Assembly (NCBI RefSeq): GCF_003254475.1
Contig: NZ_QFYQ01000001.1
Coordinates: 372,001 to 436,000, forward strand
DNA length: 64,000 nucleotides
Direction of reading: 5' to 3'
Origin: Phenylobacterium soli
GTDB lineage: Bacteria; Pseudomonadota; Alphaproteobacteria; Caulobacterales; Caulobacteraceae
The notes beneath the pieces are model-generated. The model saw only the letters and a list, made by a program, of their open reading frames with translations. It made no database searches and was not told the DNA's origin. The first letter of the stretch is position 1; every line of letters begins with the position of its first letter. The translations under genes and the position numbers were made by a program. This document shows positions 26,350 through 36,967 of this stretch, one piece after another.

Positions 26350-27408
26350 ATGGCGGACGATCGCCCCGAGATCGCGCCGGCACAGGTCGTGCCGGTCGAG
26401 CTCGAACCGCAGTGCGAGTGGACGGCAGAGCAGGTCTCCGACCCCGCCGCCTGGACCGAACACCTCAGCGAGGCGGACATCCTCGAGCTCGGCGCCGCCG
26501 TCGCTCACGCACGCAAGGTCTCGGACGACTTCCTGCAGATCGGGAAGGCGGACTTCCCCTTGCCGACGCTCGGCCCGCGGCTGAAGCGCATCGAAGCCGA
26601 GCTGATCAACGGCCGAGGCTTTGTGCTGATCCGGGGCCTGCCGCGCCAGCGGTGGTCCAACGACGAGATGTGCCTCGCGTACTGGGGTATTGGCGCGCAC
26701 CTCGGGCGTCCGTGGCCGCAGAACGCCAAGGGCCACGTGCTGGGCGATGTCACCGATCAGGGAAAGCAGCCGGGCGATCCGACCGCCCGCGGCAACGAGC
26801 TCGGCCAGATCGGGCTCGATTTCCACTGCGACGGCTCGGATCTCGTCGGCCTGCTCTGCCTGCAGAGCGGCGTCTCCGGCGGGCTCTCGGCGGTCTGCAA
26901 CTCGGTGGCCCTGCACAACCGGCTGGTGCGCGAACGGCCGGACCTCGCCGCAGAGCTCTACAAGCCACAGCCGTACGACTACCGCGGGGAGCAGCCGCCC
27001 GGCGGGCGCGGCTGGTATCCGATGCCGGTGTTCACGCGCCACGGCGAGCGGCTGTTCATGCGCCTGATCCGGCCCTACATCCTGGCCTCGCAACGCCATG
27101 CGGACGCGCCGCGCCTCACCGCCAAGGCGGAGGAGGCGCTGACCTGGATGCAGGAGATGTCCGAGAGCGGCGCCTATTCGGTGCTGATGGACTTCCAGCC
27201 CGGGGACATGCAGTTCATCAACAACTACCACGTGCTGCACGGGCGCACTGCCTATGTGGACGACCGGGAGAGCGGCCGCGTCCGCCACCTGAAGCGTCTA
27301 TGGCTGGAGACCGAGGTCCTGGAGGATCGGCCCTCGTTCTTCCAGAACCGGATGGGCTCGCACTGGGCGCAGAAGATCTCCATCAGCCGGCTCGACGCTG
27401 CGGGCTGA
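26350..27408 (+). CDS. TauD/TfdA-like Fe(II)/2-oxoglutarate dioxygenase
   Basis: A 352-residue cytoplasmic dioxygenase of the TauD superfamily. The iron triad is seen as HCDGSD (His-x-Asp) and, near the end, the distal His in FINNYHVLHGR, followed by the 2-oxoglutarate-binding Arg in VRHLKRLWLE. The substrate is unknown. It lies 10 bases after the D-aminoacylase-family gene with a GGAGAGG site, so the pair is probably one transcription unit and may degrade an amide-linked compound. Confidence 0.83.
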   Translation: MADDRPEIAPAQVVPVELEPQCEWTAEQVSDPAAWTEHLSEADILELGAAVAHARKVSDDFLQIGKADFPLPTLGPRLKRIEAELINGRGFVLIRGLPRQRWSNDEMCLAYWGIGAHLGRPWPQNAKGHVLGDVTDQGKQPGDPTARGNELGQIGLDFHCDGSDLVGLLCLQSGVSGGLSAVCNSVALHNRLVRERPDLAAELYKPQPYDYRGEQPPGGRGWYPMPVFTRHGERLFMRLIRPYILASQRHADAPRLTAKAEEALTWMQEMSESGAYSVLMDFQPGDMQFINNYHVLHGRTAYVDDRESGRVRHLKRLWLETEVLEDRPSFFQNRMGSHWAQKISISRLDAAG

Positions 27409-27459
27409 ACACCACAAGGACGCATCGCCTCGGCGCTGATTCGCGCCCATAAAGGACGA

Positions 27460-29301
27460 ATGTCCCTCGCCGTCGCCGAACCTGAAGCTGCGCCCCTCGA
27501 GGTCGCGCGCGACATCCTGCGCCGCACCTTCGGCCACGCCGATTTCCGCGGTCTGCAGGCGCAGGTGATCGAGGAGGTGCTGGCCGGGCGCAGCGCCATG
27601 GCCGTGTTACCGACCGGCGGCGGCAAGAGCCTCTGCTACCAGATCCCCAGCCTGGTGCGGCCGGGCCTCGGCCTGGTGGTCTCGCCGCTGATCGCCCTGA
27701 TGACCGACCAGGTGGCGGCGCTGCAGCAGTCCGGCGTGGCCGCCGCGCGGCTGGATTCCAACATCGGGCTGGACGAGCGCAGCGAGACCTGGCGGCGCAT
27801 CGAGCGCGGCGAGCTCGACCTGCTCTACGTCTCGCCCGAGGGGCTGATGCAGCCCTGGATGCTGGACCGGCTCAAGCGCACGCCGCTGGCCCTCATCGCC
27901 ATCGACGAGGCCCACTGCGTCAGCCAATGGGGCCACGACTTCCGGCCTGAGTACCGGATGCTGGGCCGGGTGGCCGAGCTGTTCCCGACCGTGCCGCGCC
28001 TGGCGGTGACGGCGACGGCCGACGCCCGGACCCGCGAGGACATCCGCGCCGAGCTGCGGCTCGAGGGCTGCGCCGAGTTCGTGGCGAGCTTCGCCCGGCC
28101 CGAGCTGATCCTCTCGGCCGAGCGCAAGAAGGGCGCGAAGGAGAAGCGGGTGATCGAGCTGGTCACCGCGCGGCCGAACCGCTCGGGCGTGGTCTATGCC
28201 GGCAGCCGCGAAGGCACCGAGAAGTTGGCCGAGGCGCTGCGCGGCGCAGGCGTGCCGGCGCTCGCCTATCACGCCGGCCTCGACCGCCGCCTGCGCGAGG
28301 AGCGGCTGGAGGAATTTCTGGAAGCCGACGCCGCGGTGATGGTGGCGACGATCGCCTTCGGCATGGGGGTCGACAAGCCGGACGTCCGCTTCGTCATCCA
28401 CGCCGATCCGCCGGCCTCGATCGAGGCCTACTGGCAGGAGATCGGCCGCGCCGGGCGCGACGGCGACCCGGCCGAGGGCATCACCCTCTACGGCGCCTCG
28501 GACATGGCCTGGGCGCTGCGGCGCATCGGGGACCGCGACGTCGACGCTGAGGTCAAGCAGGTGCAGACCCGCAAGGTCCGCCAGCTCTACGCCCTGCTCG
28601 ACGGCGCCGGCTGCCGGGCGGCGGCGGTGCGCCGCTATTTCGGCGAGGAGGGCGTCGAGGCCTGCGGCCAGTGTGACCTGTGCGCCGGGACGGTCGAGAC
28701 CATCGACGTCACCGAGCCGGCCCAGAAGGCGCTGTCGGCGGCCCATCGGCTGGGCGGCCGGTTCGGTCGCGGCCGCCTCGTCGACCACCTGCTCGGCAAG
28801 ACCAAGGACGTCACCGACTTCGAGGCCGGGCTGTCGACCTGGGGCATCGGCACGGAGCTGTCGGCCGTGCAGTGGCGCGACCTCGCCGAGCAGCTGCTGT
28901 TCGAGGCCCTCCTCAAGGAGGATCCCAACGACGGCCGCCCGCTGGTCGGGATCGGCGACGCCGAGGCGGTGAAGCAGGTCTTCCGCGGCGAGCGCCGGGT
29001 GACCATGCGCAAGCCGGCCGAGGGCGAGCCCAGGGTGCGGCGCAAGAAGCGCGGCGACAGCCACCCCATCGCGCCGCACGACCAGGGCCTGTTCGAGGCC
29101 CTGCGCGCCTGGCGGGCGCGCGAGGCCAAGGCCCAGCACGTGCCGCCCTATGTCATCTTCCACGATGCAACCCTGGCCGAGATCGCCGGGGCGCGGCCCG
29201 GCACGCGCGCGGCGCTGGTGCGGCTGAACGGCGTCGGCGAGGGCAAGCTCGCCCGCTACGGCGACGCCGTGCTCGAGGTGGTGCGCGGCTTCGAGGGCTG
29301 A
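27460..29301 (+). CDS. recQ: ATP-dependent DNA helicase RecQ
   Basis: A 613-residue superfamily 2 helicase. Walker A LPTGGGKSLCYQIP (~residue 50), DEAHCVSQWGHDFRPEYR, VTATAD, TIAFGMGVDKPDVR and QEIGRAGRDG are all present. The zinc-binding site CGQCDLC and the RQC region follow, and the C-terminal ~80 residues contain an HRDC domain (LFEALRAWRAREAKAQHVPPYV). Function: unwinding of recombination intermediates in the RecFOR pathway; recF is 9 kb upstream. A hairpin at 29307-29322 follows. Confidence 0.95.
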   Translation: MSLAVAEPEAAPLEVARDILRRTFGHADFRGLQAQVIEEVLAGRSAMAVLPTGGGKSLCYQIPSLVRPGLGLVVSPLIALMTDQVAALQQSGVAAARLDSNIGLDERSETWRRIERGELDLLYVSPEGLMQPWMLDRLKRTPLALIAIDEAHCVSQWGHDFRPEYRMLGRVAELFPTVPRLAVTATADARTREDIRAELRLEGCAEFVASFARPELILSAERKKGAKEKRVIELVTARPNRSGVVYAGSREGTEKLAEALRGAGVPALAYHAGLDRRLREERLEEFLEADAAVMVATIAFGMGVDKPDVRFVIHADPPASIEAYWQEIGRAGRDGDPAEGITLYGASDMAWALRRIGDRDVDAEVKQVQTRKVRQLYALLDGAGCRAAAVRRYFGEEGVEACGQCDLCAGTVETIDVTEPAQKALSAAHRLGGRFGRGRLVDHLLGKTKDVTDFEAGLSTWGIGTELSAVQWRDLAEQLLFEALLKEDPNDGRPLVGIGDAEAVKQVFRGERRVTMRKPAEGEPRVRRKKRGDSHPIAPHDQGLFEALRAWRAREAKAQHVPPYVIFHDATLAEIAGARPGTRAALVRLNGVGEGKLARYGDAVLEVVRGFEG

Positions 29302-29306
29302 AGCCC

Positions 29307-29322
29307 CTCCCGCGAGCGGGAG
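29307..29322. terminator. Hairpin between recQ and gyrB
   Basis: CTCCCG-CGAG-CGGGAG, with weak extension outward, lies in the 33-base gap between convergent recQ and gyrB. It may serve both, though no T-tract follows on the plus strand. Confidence 0.5.
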
Positions 29323-29334
29323 AGGCGCCGGCTC

Positions 29335-31833
<2,499 letters not shown>

Positions 31834-31913
31834 TCAGCCCTCTATATAGGGTTTCGGCGCTGATTCTGCACGAAATCGGGTACGCCGCGGGCTGGGGGCG
31901 TAGACGGGCTGAG

Positions 31914-33596
31914 CTACGCGGCGGTCAGCTCGCCGGCCAGGGCGCGGTCGATGAGGGCCGTGGTGCGGGCAAGGCCGAAGATGGCGGCGAAGGAGCCGAA
32001 CCGGGGGCCGGTGGGCTGGCCCAGCAGCACCTCGTAGAGGGCGCCGAACCAGGCGCGCAGCGGCTCGAAGCCGGCGGTCTTGCCGACCTCGAACACCTCG
32101 TTCTGGATCACCTCGGCGTCGGCGTCGGCGGGCAGGGCCTTCAGCCGCTTCGAGAGCTCCTCCATCGCCGCGCGCTCCTTGGCGTCGGGGGCGCGGAACT
32201 TCTTCGAGGGCTTCACGAAGTCCTCGTAGTAGTTGAGCGCGTAGCCCACGAGCTTGTCGAGCAGGGGCTCGGACTGCGGGGTCGCGCCCGGCAGGTAGCG
32301 CTCCAGGAAGCCCCAGAGGATGTCCCCCGTCGAGGCGTCGGCCGCCGAGACGAGGTTGAGCAGCAGGGAGAAGCTGACCGGCGAGCCCTTTTGCGGCGGC
32401 GCGCCGCGGTGGACGTGCCAGGCCGGGTTGTCGATCGCCGGCCGGTCGCTCTCGCCCCGCGCCTTGTTGAACGCGTCCAGGTGGGAGAGGTATTCGTCCG
32501 TCGCCTTGGGGATCACGTCGAAGTAAAGGCGCTTGGCCGACTTCGGCGACTGGTACATGTAGTAGGCTAGGCTCTCGGGCGTGCCGTAGCGCAGCCACTC
32601 CTCCATGGTCAGGCCGTTGCCCTTGGACTTGGAGATCTTCTGGTTGTTCTCGTCCATGAAGAGCTCGAAGTGGAAGGCTTCCGGCGGCTCGCCGCCGAGC
32701 ACCTTCACCAGCCGGTTCGAGACCCGGACGCTGTCCACCAGGTCCTTGCCCGAGGCCTCGAAATCGACGCCGAGGGCCGTCCAGCGGGCGGCCCAGTCGG
32801 GGCGCCACTGCAGCTTCACGTGGCCGCCGGTCACCGGGACTTCGGTGAGGGTCCCGTCCTCGTCCGGGAAGACGATGGTGCCTCGGTCGAGGTGGCGCTC
32901 CAGCGTCGGCGCCTGGAGGACGCGGCCGGTCTTGGGGCTGATCGGCAGGAAGGGCGAATAGGTCGCGCGGCGCTCCTCGCCGAGCGTCGGCAGCATCACC
33001 GCCTGGATCGCGTCGAAGCGCTCGAGGATGCGCAGCAGCACCTCGTCGAAGCGGCCGGACTTGTAGGTCTCCGTGGACGACATGAAGGTGTAGTCGAAGC
33101 CGAAGCCGTCGAGGAAGGCGCGCAGGCGGGCGTTGTTGTGGGCCCCGAAGCTCTCGTGCTCGCCGAAGGGATCGCGCACCGAGGTCACCGGCTTGTCGCG
33201 ATCCTCCTCCAGCATGGCGCGGTTGGGCACGTTGTCGGGGATCTTCCGGAGGCCGTCCATGTCGTCGGAGAAGACGATGAGCTGGGTCGGGATGGCGTCT
33301 TCGGTGAGCGCGCGGAAGGCGCCGCGCACCATGGTCGGGCGGGCGGCCTCGCCGAAGGTGCCCATGTGCGGCAGGCCCGAGGCGCCGTAGCCGCACTGGA
33401 AGACGACGGGCCGGGCGAAGGCCTCGGGCAGGGTGCGGACGAGCTCGTCGAACTTGCCCTGGGCGATCAGGGCCGAGGCGAGGTCGCGCTCGGCGTCGGA
33501 GAGGCGCAGGCGCAGGATGCGGTCCAGGAGGATGCGCGCCTGTTCGAACGGCCAGCTCTTCGCTTCGCGGGCCTGGTGGGAGAGACCTTGCAACAT
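31914..33596 (-). CDS. lysK: Lysyl-tRNA synthetase, class I (archaeal type)
   Basis: A 560-residue class I synthetase. The HIGH-type signature is GLPHMGTFGEAARP (~residue 75), and the KMSKS equivalent is KISKSKGNGLTMEEW (~residue 320). Class I LysRS replaces the usual class II enzyme in archaea and in many alphaproteobacteria, which is one of the clues to the taxon. The start at ATG 33596 gives a full N-terminus; the ribosome site is poor. The gap to gyrB is 149 bases. Confidence 0.95.
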   Translation of the reverse strand: MLQGLSHQAREAKSWPFEQARILLDRILRLRLSDAERDLASALIAQGKFDELVRTLPEAFARPVVFQCGYGASGLPHMGTFGEAARPTMVRGAFRALTEDAIPTQLIVFSDDMDGLRKIPDNVPNRAMLEEDRDKPVTSVRDPFGEHESFGAHNNARLRAFLDGFGFDYTFMSSTETYKSGRFDEVLLRILERFDAIQAVMLPTLGEERRATYSPFLPISPKTGRVLQAPTLERHLDRGTIVFPDEDGTLTEVPVTGGHVKLQWRPDWAARWTALGVDFEASGKDLVDSVRVSNRLVKVLGGEPPEAFHFELFMDENNQKISKSKGNGLTMEEWLRYGTPESLAYYMYQSPKSAKRLYFDVIPKATDEYLSHLDAFNKARGESDRPAIDNPAWHVHRGAPPQKGSPVSFSLLLNLVSAADASTGDILWGFLERYLPGATPQSEPLLDKLVGYALNYYEDFVKPSKKFRAPDAKERAAMEELSKRLKALPADADAEVIQNEVFEVGKTAGFEPLRAWFGALYEVLLGQPTGPRFGSFAAIFGLARTTALIDRALAGELTAA

Positions 33597-33706
33597 GGGC
33601 CGTGCCGGTACGCCCCTGAGCGCGCGGGCTCAAGTCTTGATCTGACCGCCGGGGGGAATGTCGGCGGTTTTGACGGGGCGTCACAAAGCTGGGCTATGGT
33701 GGACGG

Positions 33707-34702
33707 ATGATCCGACGCCTCCTCGCGCTGAGCGCGCTCCTCGTCCTGACGGCCTGCGGCAAGGGCGAGGCGCCCGCCGCGGCCGAAAAGCCGCAGGGCC
33801 TGACCTTCTCCATCGTCTCGACGGAGAACCCGCAGACCCAGATGCAGGAATGGGGGCCGTTCCTGACCGACATGGAGCGCAGCATCGGCGTGCCGGTGAA
33901 GCCGTTCTTCGGCACCACCTACACCGCCGCCATCGAGGCCATGCGCTTCAAGCAGTCGGACCTCGGCTGGTTCACCAACGCCTCGGGCCTGGAGGCCGTG
34001 CGGCGGGGCGGCGGCGAGGTGTTCGCGCGGACCACGAACCCCGAAGGCCACGACGGCTACCAGGGAGTGATCGTCGTGCCCAAGGGCCACGGCCTGACGC
34101 TGGAGAAGCTCCTGAAGTGCGACCGGACGGTCAACTTCGGGATGGGCGACGCCAAGTCGACCTCGGGCACCCTGGCGCCCATGGCCTATCTATTCTCGCC
34201 GCGCGGCATCGAGCCGGCCAAGTGCTTCAAGACCGTGCGCTCGGCCAACGCCGAGGCCAACCTGTTCGCGGTGGGCTCGGGCCTGCTGGACGCGGCCACC
34301 GACAACACCCGCTCGATGGACCGCATGGCCGTGCTGGACACGCCCATGGCGCGCAAGACCCTGGCCAACCTGGAGGTGATCTGGCGCTCGCCGACCATCC
34401 CGGAGGACCCGATGGTCTGGCGCGCCGACCTCGATCCCGCCATGAAGGCCAAGATCGCCAAGTTCATCTTCAGCTACGGCGTCGGCGACACGCCCGAGGC
34501 GGTGCGCCAGCGGGCCGTGCTGGAGCGCATCCAGACCGGGCCCTTCAAGCACGCCGACAACTCGCACCTCTTGCCGGTGCGCGAGATCGAGGCCATCGGC
34601 CAGCTCACCGAGGCCAAGGCCAAGGGCGATGCGGCGGGCATGGCCAAGGCGCAGGCCTCGCTCGACCAGATCAGGACCGAGAAGGCGGCGGCTCCGAAAT
34701 AG
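33707..34702 (+). CDS. PhnD-like phosphonate/phosphite-binding lipoprotein
   Basis: A 331-residue periplasmic substrate-binding lipoprotein: signal peptide ending in lipobox LTAC (Cys17), then the PhnD fold with [57 protein letters not shown] and [15 protein letters not shown], which matches the ligand loop of phosphonate-binding proteins. The partner ATPase and permease genes (phnC, phnE) are not in the window. The ligand could be phosphonate, phosphite or another oxyanion. It is divergent from lysK. Confidence 0.88.
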   Translation: MIRRLLALSALLVLTACGKGEAPAAAEKPQGLTFSIVSTENPQTQMQEWGPFLTDMERSIGVPVKPFFGTTYTAAIEAMRFKQSDLGWFTNASGLEAVRRGGGEVFARTTNPEGHDGYQGVIVVPKGHGLTLEKLLKCDRTVNFGMGDAKSTSGTLAPMAYLFSPRGIEPAKCFKTVRSANAEANLFAVGSGLLDAATDNTRSMDRMAVLDTPMARKTLANLEVIWRSPTIPEDPMVWRADLDPAMKAKIAKFIFSYGVGDTPEAVRQRAVLERIQTGPFKHADNSHLLPVREIEAIGQLTEAKAKGDAAGMAKAQASLDQIRTEKAAAPK

Positions 34703-34706
34703 GCGC

Positions 34707-35132
34707 CTATTCGCCGGCCAGGAGGAAGTGGCCGCGCAGGAAGGCGATGGGGTGGCTGCGGGCCTCCTGCCAGGCTTCCACGTGGACGTTGGCGATGCGC
34801 CGTCCGACCTTGCGCAGATCGGCGCGGGCGTAGGTGGTCAGCGGCCGGCCGGGGCGCAGATATTCGATGGTGACGTCGATGGTCTTGGCGATCTTCTGGC
34901 CGCCGGGCGAGGCGGCCTGGGCCACCGAGAGCTGGGCGAGCGCGGTGGTCTCCAGGAAGGCGCCGATCACCCCGCCGTGCAGGGCGGGCAGCATGACGTT
35001 GCCGATCAGGTGCTGGGAGAACGGCAGGATGGCGGTCATCTCGTCGCCGGCCAGCTCGGCGCGCATGCCGAGGAAGCGGACGTAGGGGACGCGCTGGAGG
35101 AAGTCCTCGAGCTGGCGGGCCGGATCGCTCAT
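34707..35132 (-). CDS. Hotdog-fold thioesterase, PaaI family (second of a pair)
   Basis: A 141-residue hotdog protein. Core motif MLPALHGGVIGAFLETTALAQL carries the HGGV-type turn that places the catalytic acid in PaaI/YigI enzymes, and VTIEYLRPGRPLTTYARADLRK forms the typical final strands. It acts on an acyl-CoA or aryl-CoA, unknown here. It overlaps the upstream thioesterase gene by 4 bases (ATGA). Confidence 0.87.
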   Translation of the reverse strand: MSDPARQLEDFLQRVPYVRFLGMRAELAGDEMTAILPFSQHLIGNVMLPALHGGVIGAFLETTALAQLSVAQAASPGGQKIAKTIDVTIEYLRPGRPLTTYARADLRKVGRRIANVHVEAWQEARSHPIAFLRGHFLLAGE

Positions 35133-35599
35133 GGCTTGGACGGCGCCTCGGCGACGGCCGCTTCCGGCGGGCGGTTCAGGATGAAGGCGGCCTGGGCTGT
35201 GGCGATCGGGTCGGCGCGGTCGACGTCCCAGGCCTCGGCCCGGACGAAGGCGATGGAGCGGGTGAGCTTGTAGCAGTGCGCCTCGCAGGTGACCCCGGAG
35301 CGCGGGGCCGCGGCGCGCATGTAGTCTATCCGCAGGTCGAGGGTGGCGGTGCCGAACATCCGACCGCCGGTGCCCGAGGTGATCGCCAGCCCGCAGGTGT
35401 GATCGAGGAGGCTGGTGACGACGCCGCCGGCGATCACGCCGGTGTCGGGATCGCCGACGAGCTCTTCCCGCCAGGGGACCGTGAGGCAGCCACGGCCGTC
35501 CCCGGCGGAGATGAACTGGAAGCCAAGGGCGGCCGCCTGGGGGACGGTGGTCGCCATGTGCTGGCCAAGCTGGCTGAGCGTTTCTGGATCGAGGCTCAT
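35129..35599 (-). CDS. Hotdog-fold thioesterase, PaaI family (first of a pair)
   Basis: A 156-residue paralogue of its downstream partner. DPDTGVIAGGVVTSLLDHTCGLA is the helix with the acidic residue, and TLDLRIDYMRAAAPRSGVTC the following strands. ATG 35599 (MSLDPETL) is used; a TTG at 35635 would add 12 residues but has no better ribosome site, and the GAAGGG right before ATG is too close to be convincing, so the start is uncertain. The tandem arrangement with 4-base overlap suggests a heteromer or two related substrates. Confidence 0.86.
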   Translation of the reverse strand: MSLDPETLSQLGQHMATTVPQAAALGFQFISAGDGRGCLTVPWREELVGDPDTGVIAGGVVTSLLDHTCGLAITSGTGGRMFGTATLDLRIDYMRAAAPRSGVTCEAHCYKLTRSIAFVRAEAWDVDRADPIATAQAAFILNRPPEAAVAEAPSKP

Positions 35600-35670
35600 C
35601 CCTTCGGGGTTAGGGGCGAACCGGTCGGGGGTCAATCTTGCCCGAGGGGAAGCTTCGGAGGCGGGTCAGC

Positions 35671-35775
35671 TCAGCGGATGACCGGAACCACATAGGCCAC
35701 GAACAGGGCCAGCAGCGGCGTGGCGGCCATCACGAGGTTGGCGAAGCCGAGGAACGGGGACGAAGCGTGGGTCAT
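35671..35775 (-). CDS. Small membrane peptide (34 aa)
   Basis: A 34-residue frame with AGGAG 7 bases before ATG 35775. The sequence is a single hydrophobic helix, FANLVMAATPLLALFVAYVV, after a short polar start MTHASSP. It looks like a small single-pass membrane protein of unknown function. A longer frame to 35853 is Pro/Arg-rich and unlikely. It sits upstream of the thioesterase pair on the same strand. Confidence 0.5.
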   Translation of the reverse strand: MTHASSPFLGFANLVMAATPLLALFVAYVVPVIR

Positions 35776-35956
35776 GGTCTCTCTCCTGGGTTGGGGCCCC
35801 TTGCGGGGCGGGGGCGGCGGACTTCGTCGTCCCGATGAGAGCGTTCTACGCAACGTCCGGTCCGAATACTCGTTAAGTGTTAGTCATGACGCCGAATTCA
35901 CAAGATGAATACTTGGTAAGGTTGCGCCGCCCCACGGGGCCCCTAGGTTCAGAGGC

Positions 35957-36967
35957 ATGATCCGGCCGCAGGACCTGCTCTGCCCGAAGCCCGAGGGGCT
36001 CTATTGCGCGCCCGGCGACTTCTACATCGACCCGGTGCGGCCGGTGGCCCGGGCGGTGATCACCCATGGCCACTCCGACCATGCCCGGGCCGGCCACGGG
36101 GCTGTGCTGGCGACCGCGGCGACCCTGGACATCATGGCCGAGCGCTATGGCCTGGCTTTCGCCGAGGCCAGGCAGGCGGCGGCCTACGGCGAGCGGGTGG
36201 ACCGCGATGGCGTGGAGGTCAGTCTGGTCCCGGCCGGCCACGTGCTGGGCTCGGCCCAGGCGGTGGTCCGCTGGCGGGGCCTGACCATGGTGGTGAGCGG
36301 CGACTACAAGCGCCGGCGCGACCCGACCTGCCCGCCGTTCGAGCCCGTGCCGGCGGACGTGTTCATCACCGAGGCGACCTTCGCCCTGCCGGTGTTCCGC
36401 CATCCCGACGCCGGCCACGAGGTCGGCCGGCTGCTGCGCTCGGTGGCGCAGTTCCCCGATCGGGCGCACCTGGTGGGCGCCTATGCGCTCGGCAAGGCGC
36501 AGCGGATCATCGCCCTCCTGCGCGAGGCCGGCTGGGACGCGCCGATCTATGTGCACGGCGCCCTGGAACGGCTGAACGCGCTCTACGTCCGGCACGGGGT
36601 GGACCTCGGCGACCTGCGGGCGGCGACCACGGCGGCAAAGACCGATTTCGCCGGCCAGATCATCGTCGCCCCGCCCTCGGCCCTGCAGGACCGCTGGAGC
36701 CGGCGCTTCCCCGATCCGGTGAGCGCCTTCGCCTCCGGCTGGATGCGGGTCCGGGCGCGGGCGCGCCAGCGCGGGGTCGAGCTGCCGCTGATCATCTCCG
36801 ACCACGCCGACTGGGACGAGCTGACCGCCACGGTGGACGAGTTGCGCCCTGGCGAGCTGTGGATCACCCACGGCCGCGAGGAGGCGCTGGCGAGGTGGGC
36901 GAGCCTGCACGGCGTGCCGGCGCGCGCCCTCGCTCTGGTGGGCTACGAGGAAGAGGACGAGGACTAG
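35957..36967 (+). CDS. Ligase-associated DNA exonuclease (metallo-beta-lactamase fold)
   Basis: A 336-residue MBL/beta-CASP-like nuclease. The HxHxDH metal site is seen as ITHGHSDHARAG (~residue 35), and further ligands in VPAGHVLGSAQ and VVSGDYKRR. Members of this family are coded next to an ATP-dependent ligase in many bacteria and take part in DNA end processing. The next gene starts directly at its stop codon (GTG at 36968), so the pair is translated together. Confidence 0.9.
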   Translation: MIRPQDLLCPKPEGLYCAPGDFYIDPVRPVARAVITHGHSDHARAGHGAVLATAATLDIMAERYGLAFAEARQAAAYGERVDRDGVEVSLVPAGHVLGSAQAVVRWRGLTMVVSGDYKRRRDPTCPPFEPVPADVFITEATFALPVFRHPDAGHEVGRLLRSVAQFPDRAHLVGAYALGKAQRIIALLREAGWDAPIYVHGALERLNALYVRHGVDLGDLRAATTAAKTDFAGQIIVAPPSALQDRWSRRFPDPVSAFASGWMRVRARARQRGVELPLIISDHADWDELTATVDELRPGELWITHGREEALARWASLHGVPARALALVGYEEEDED

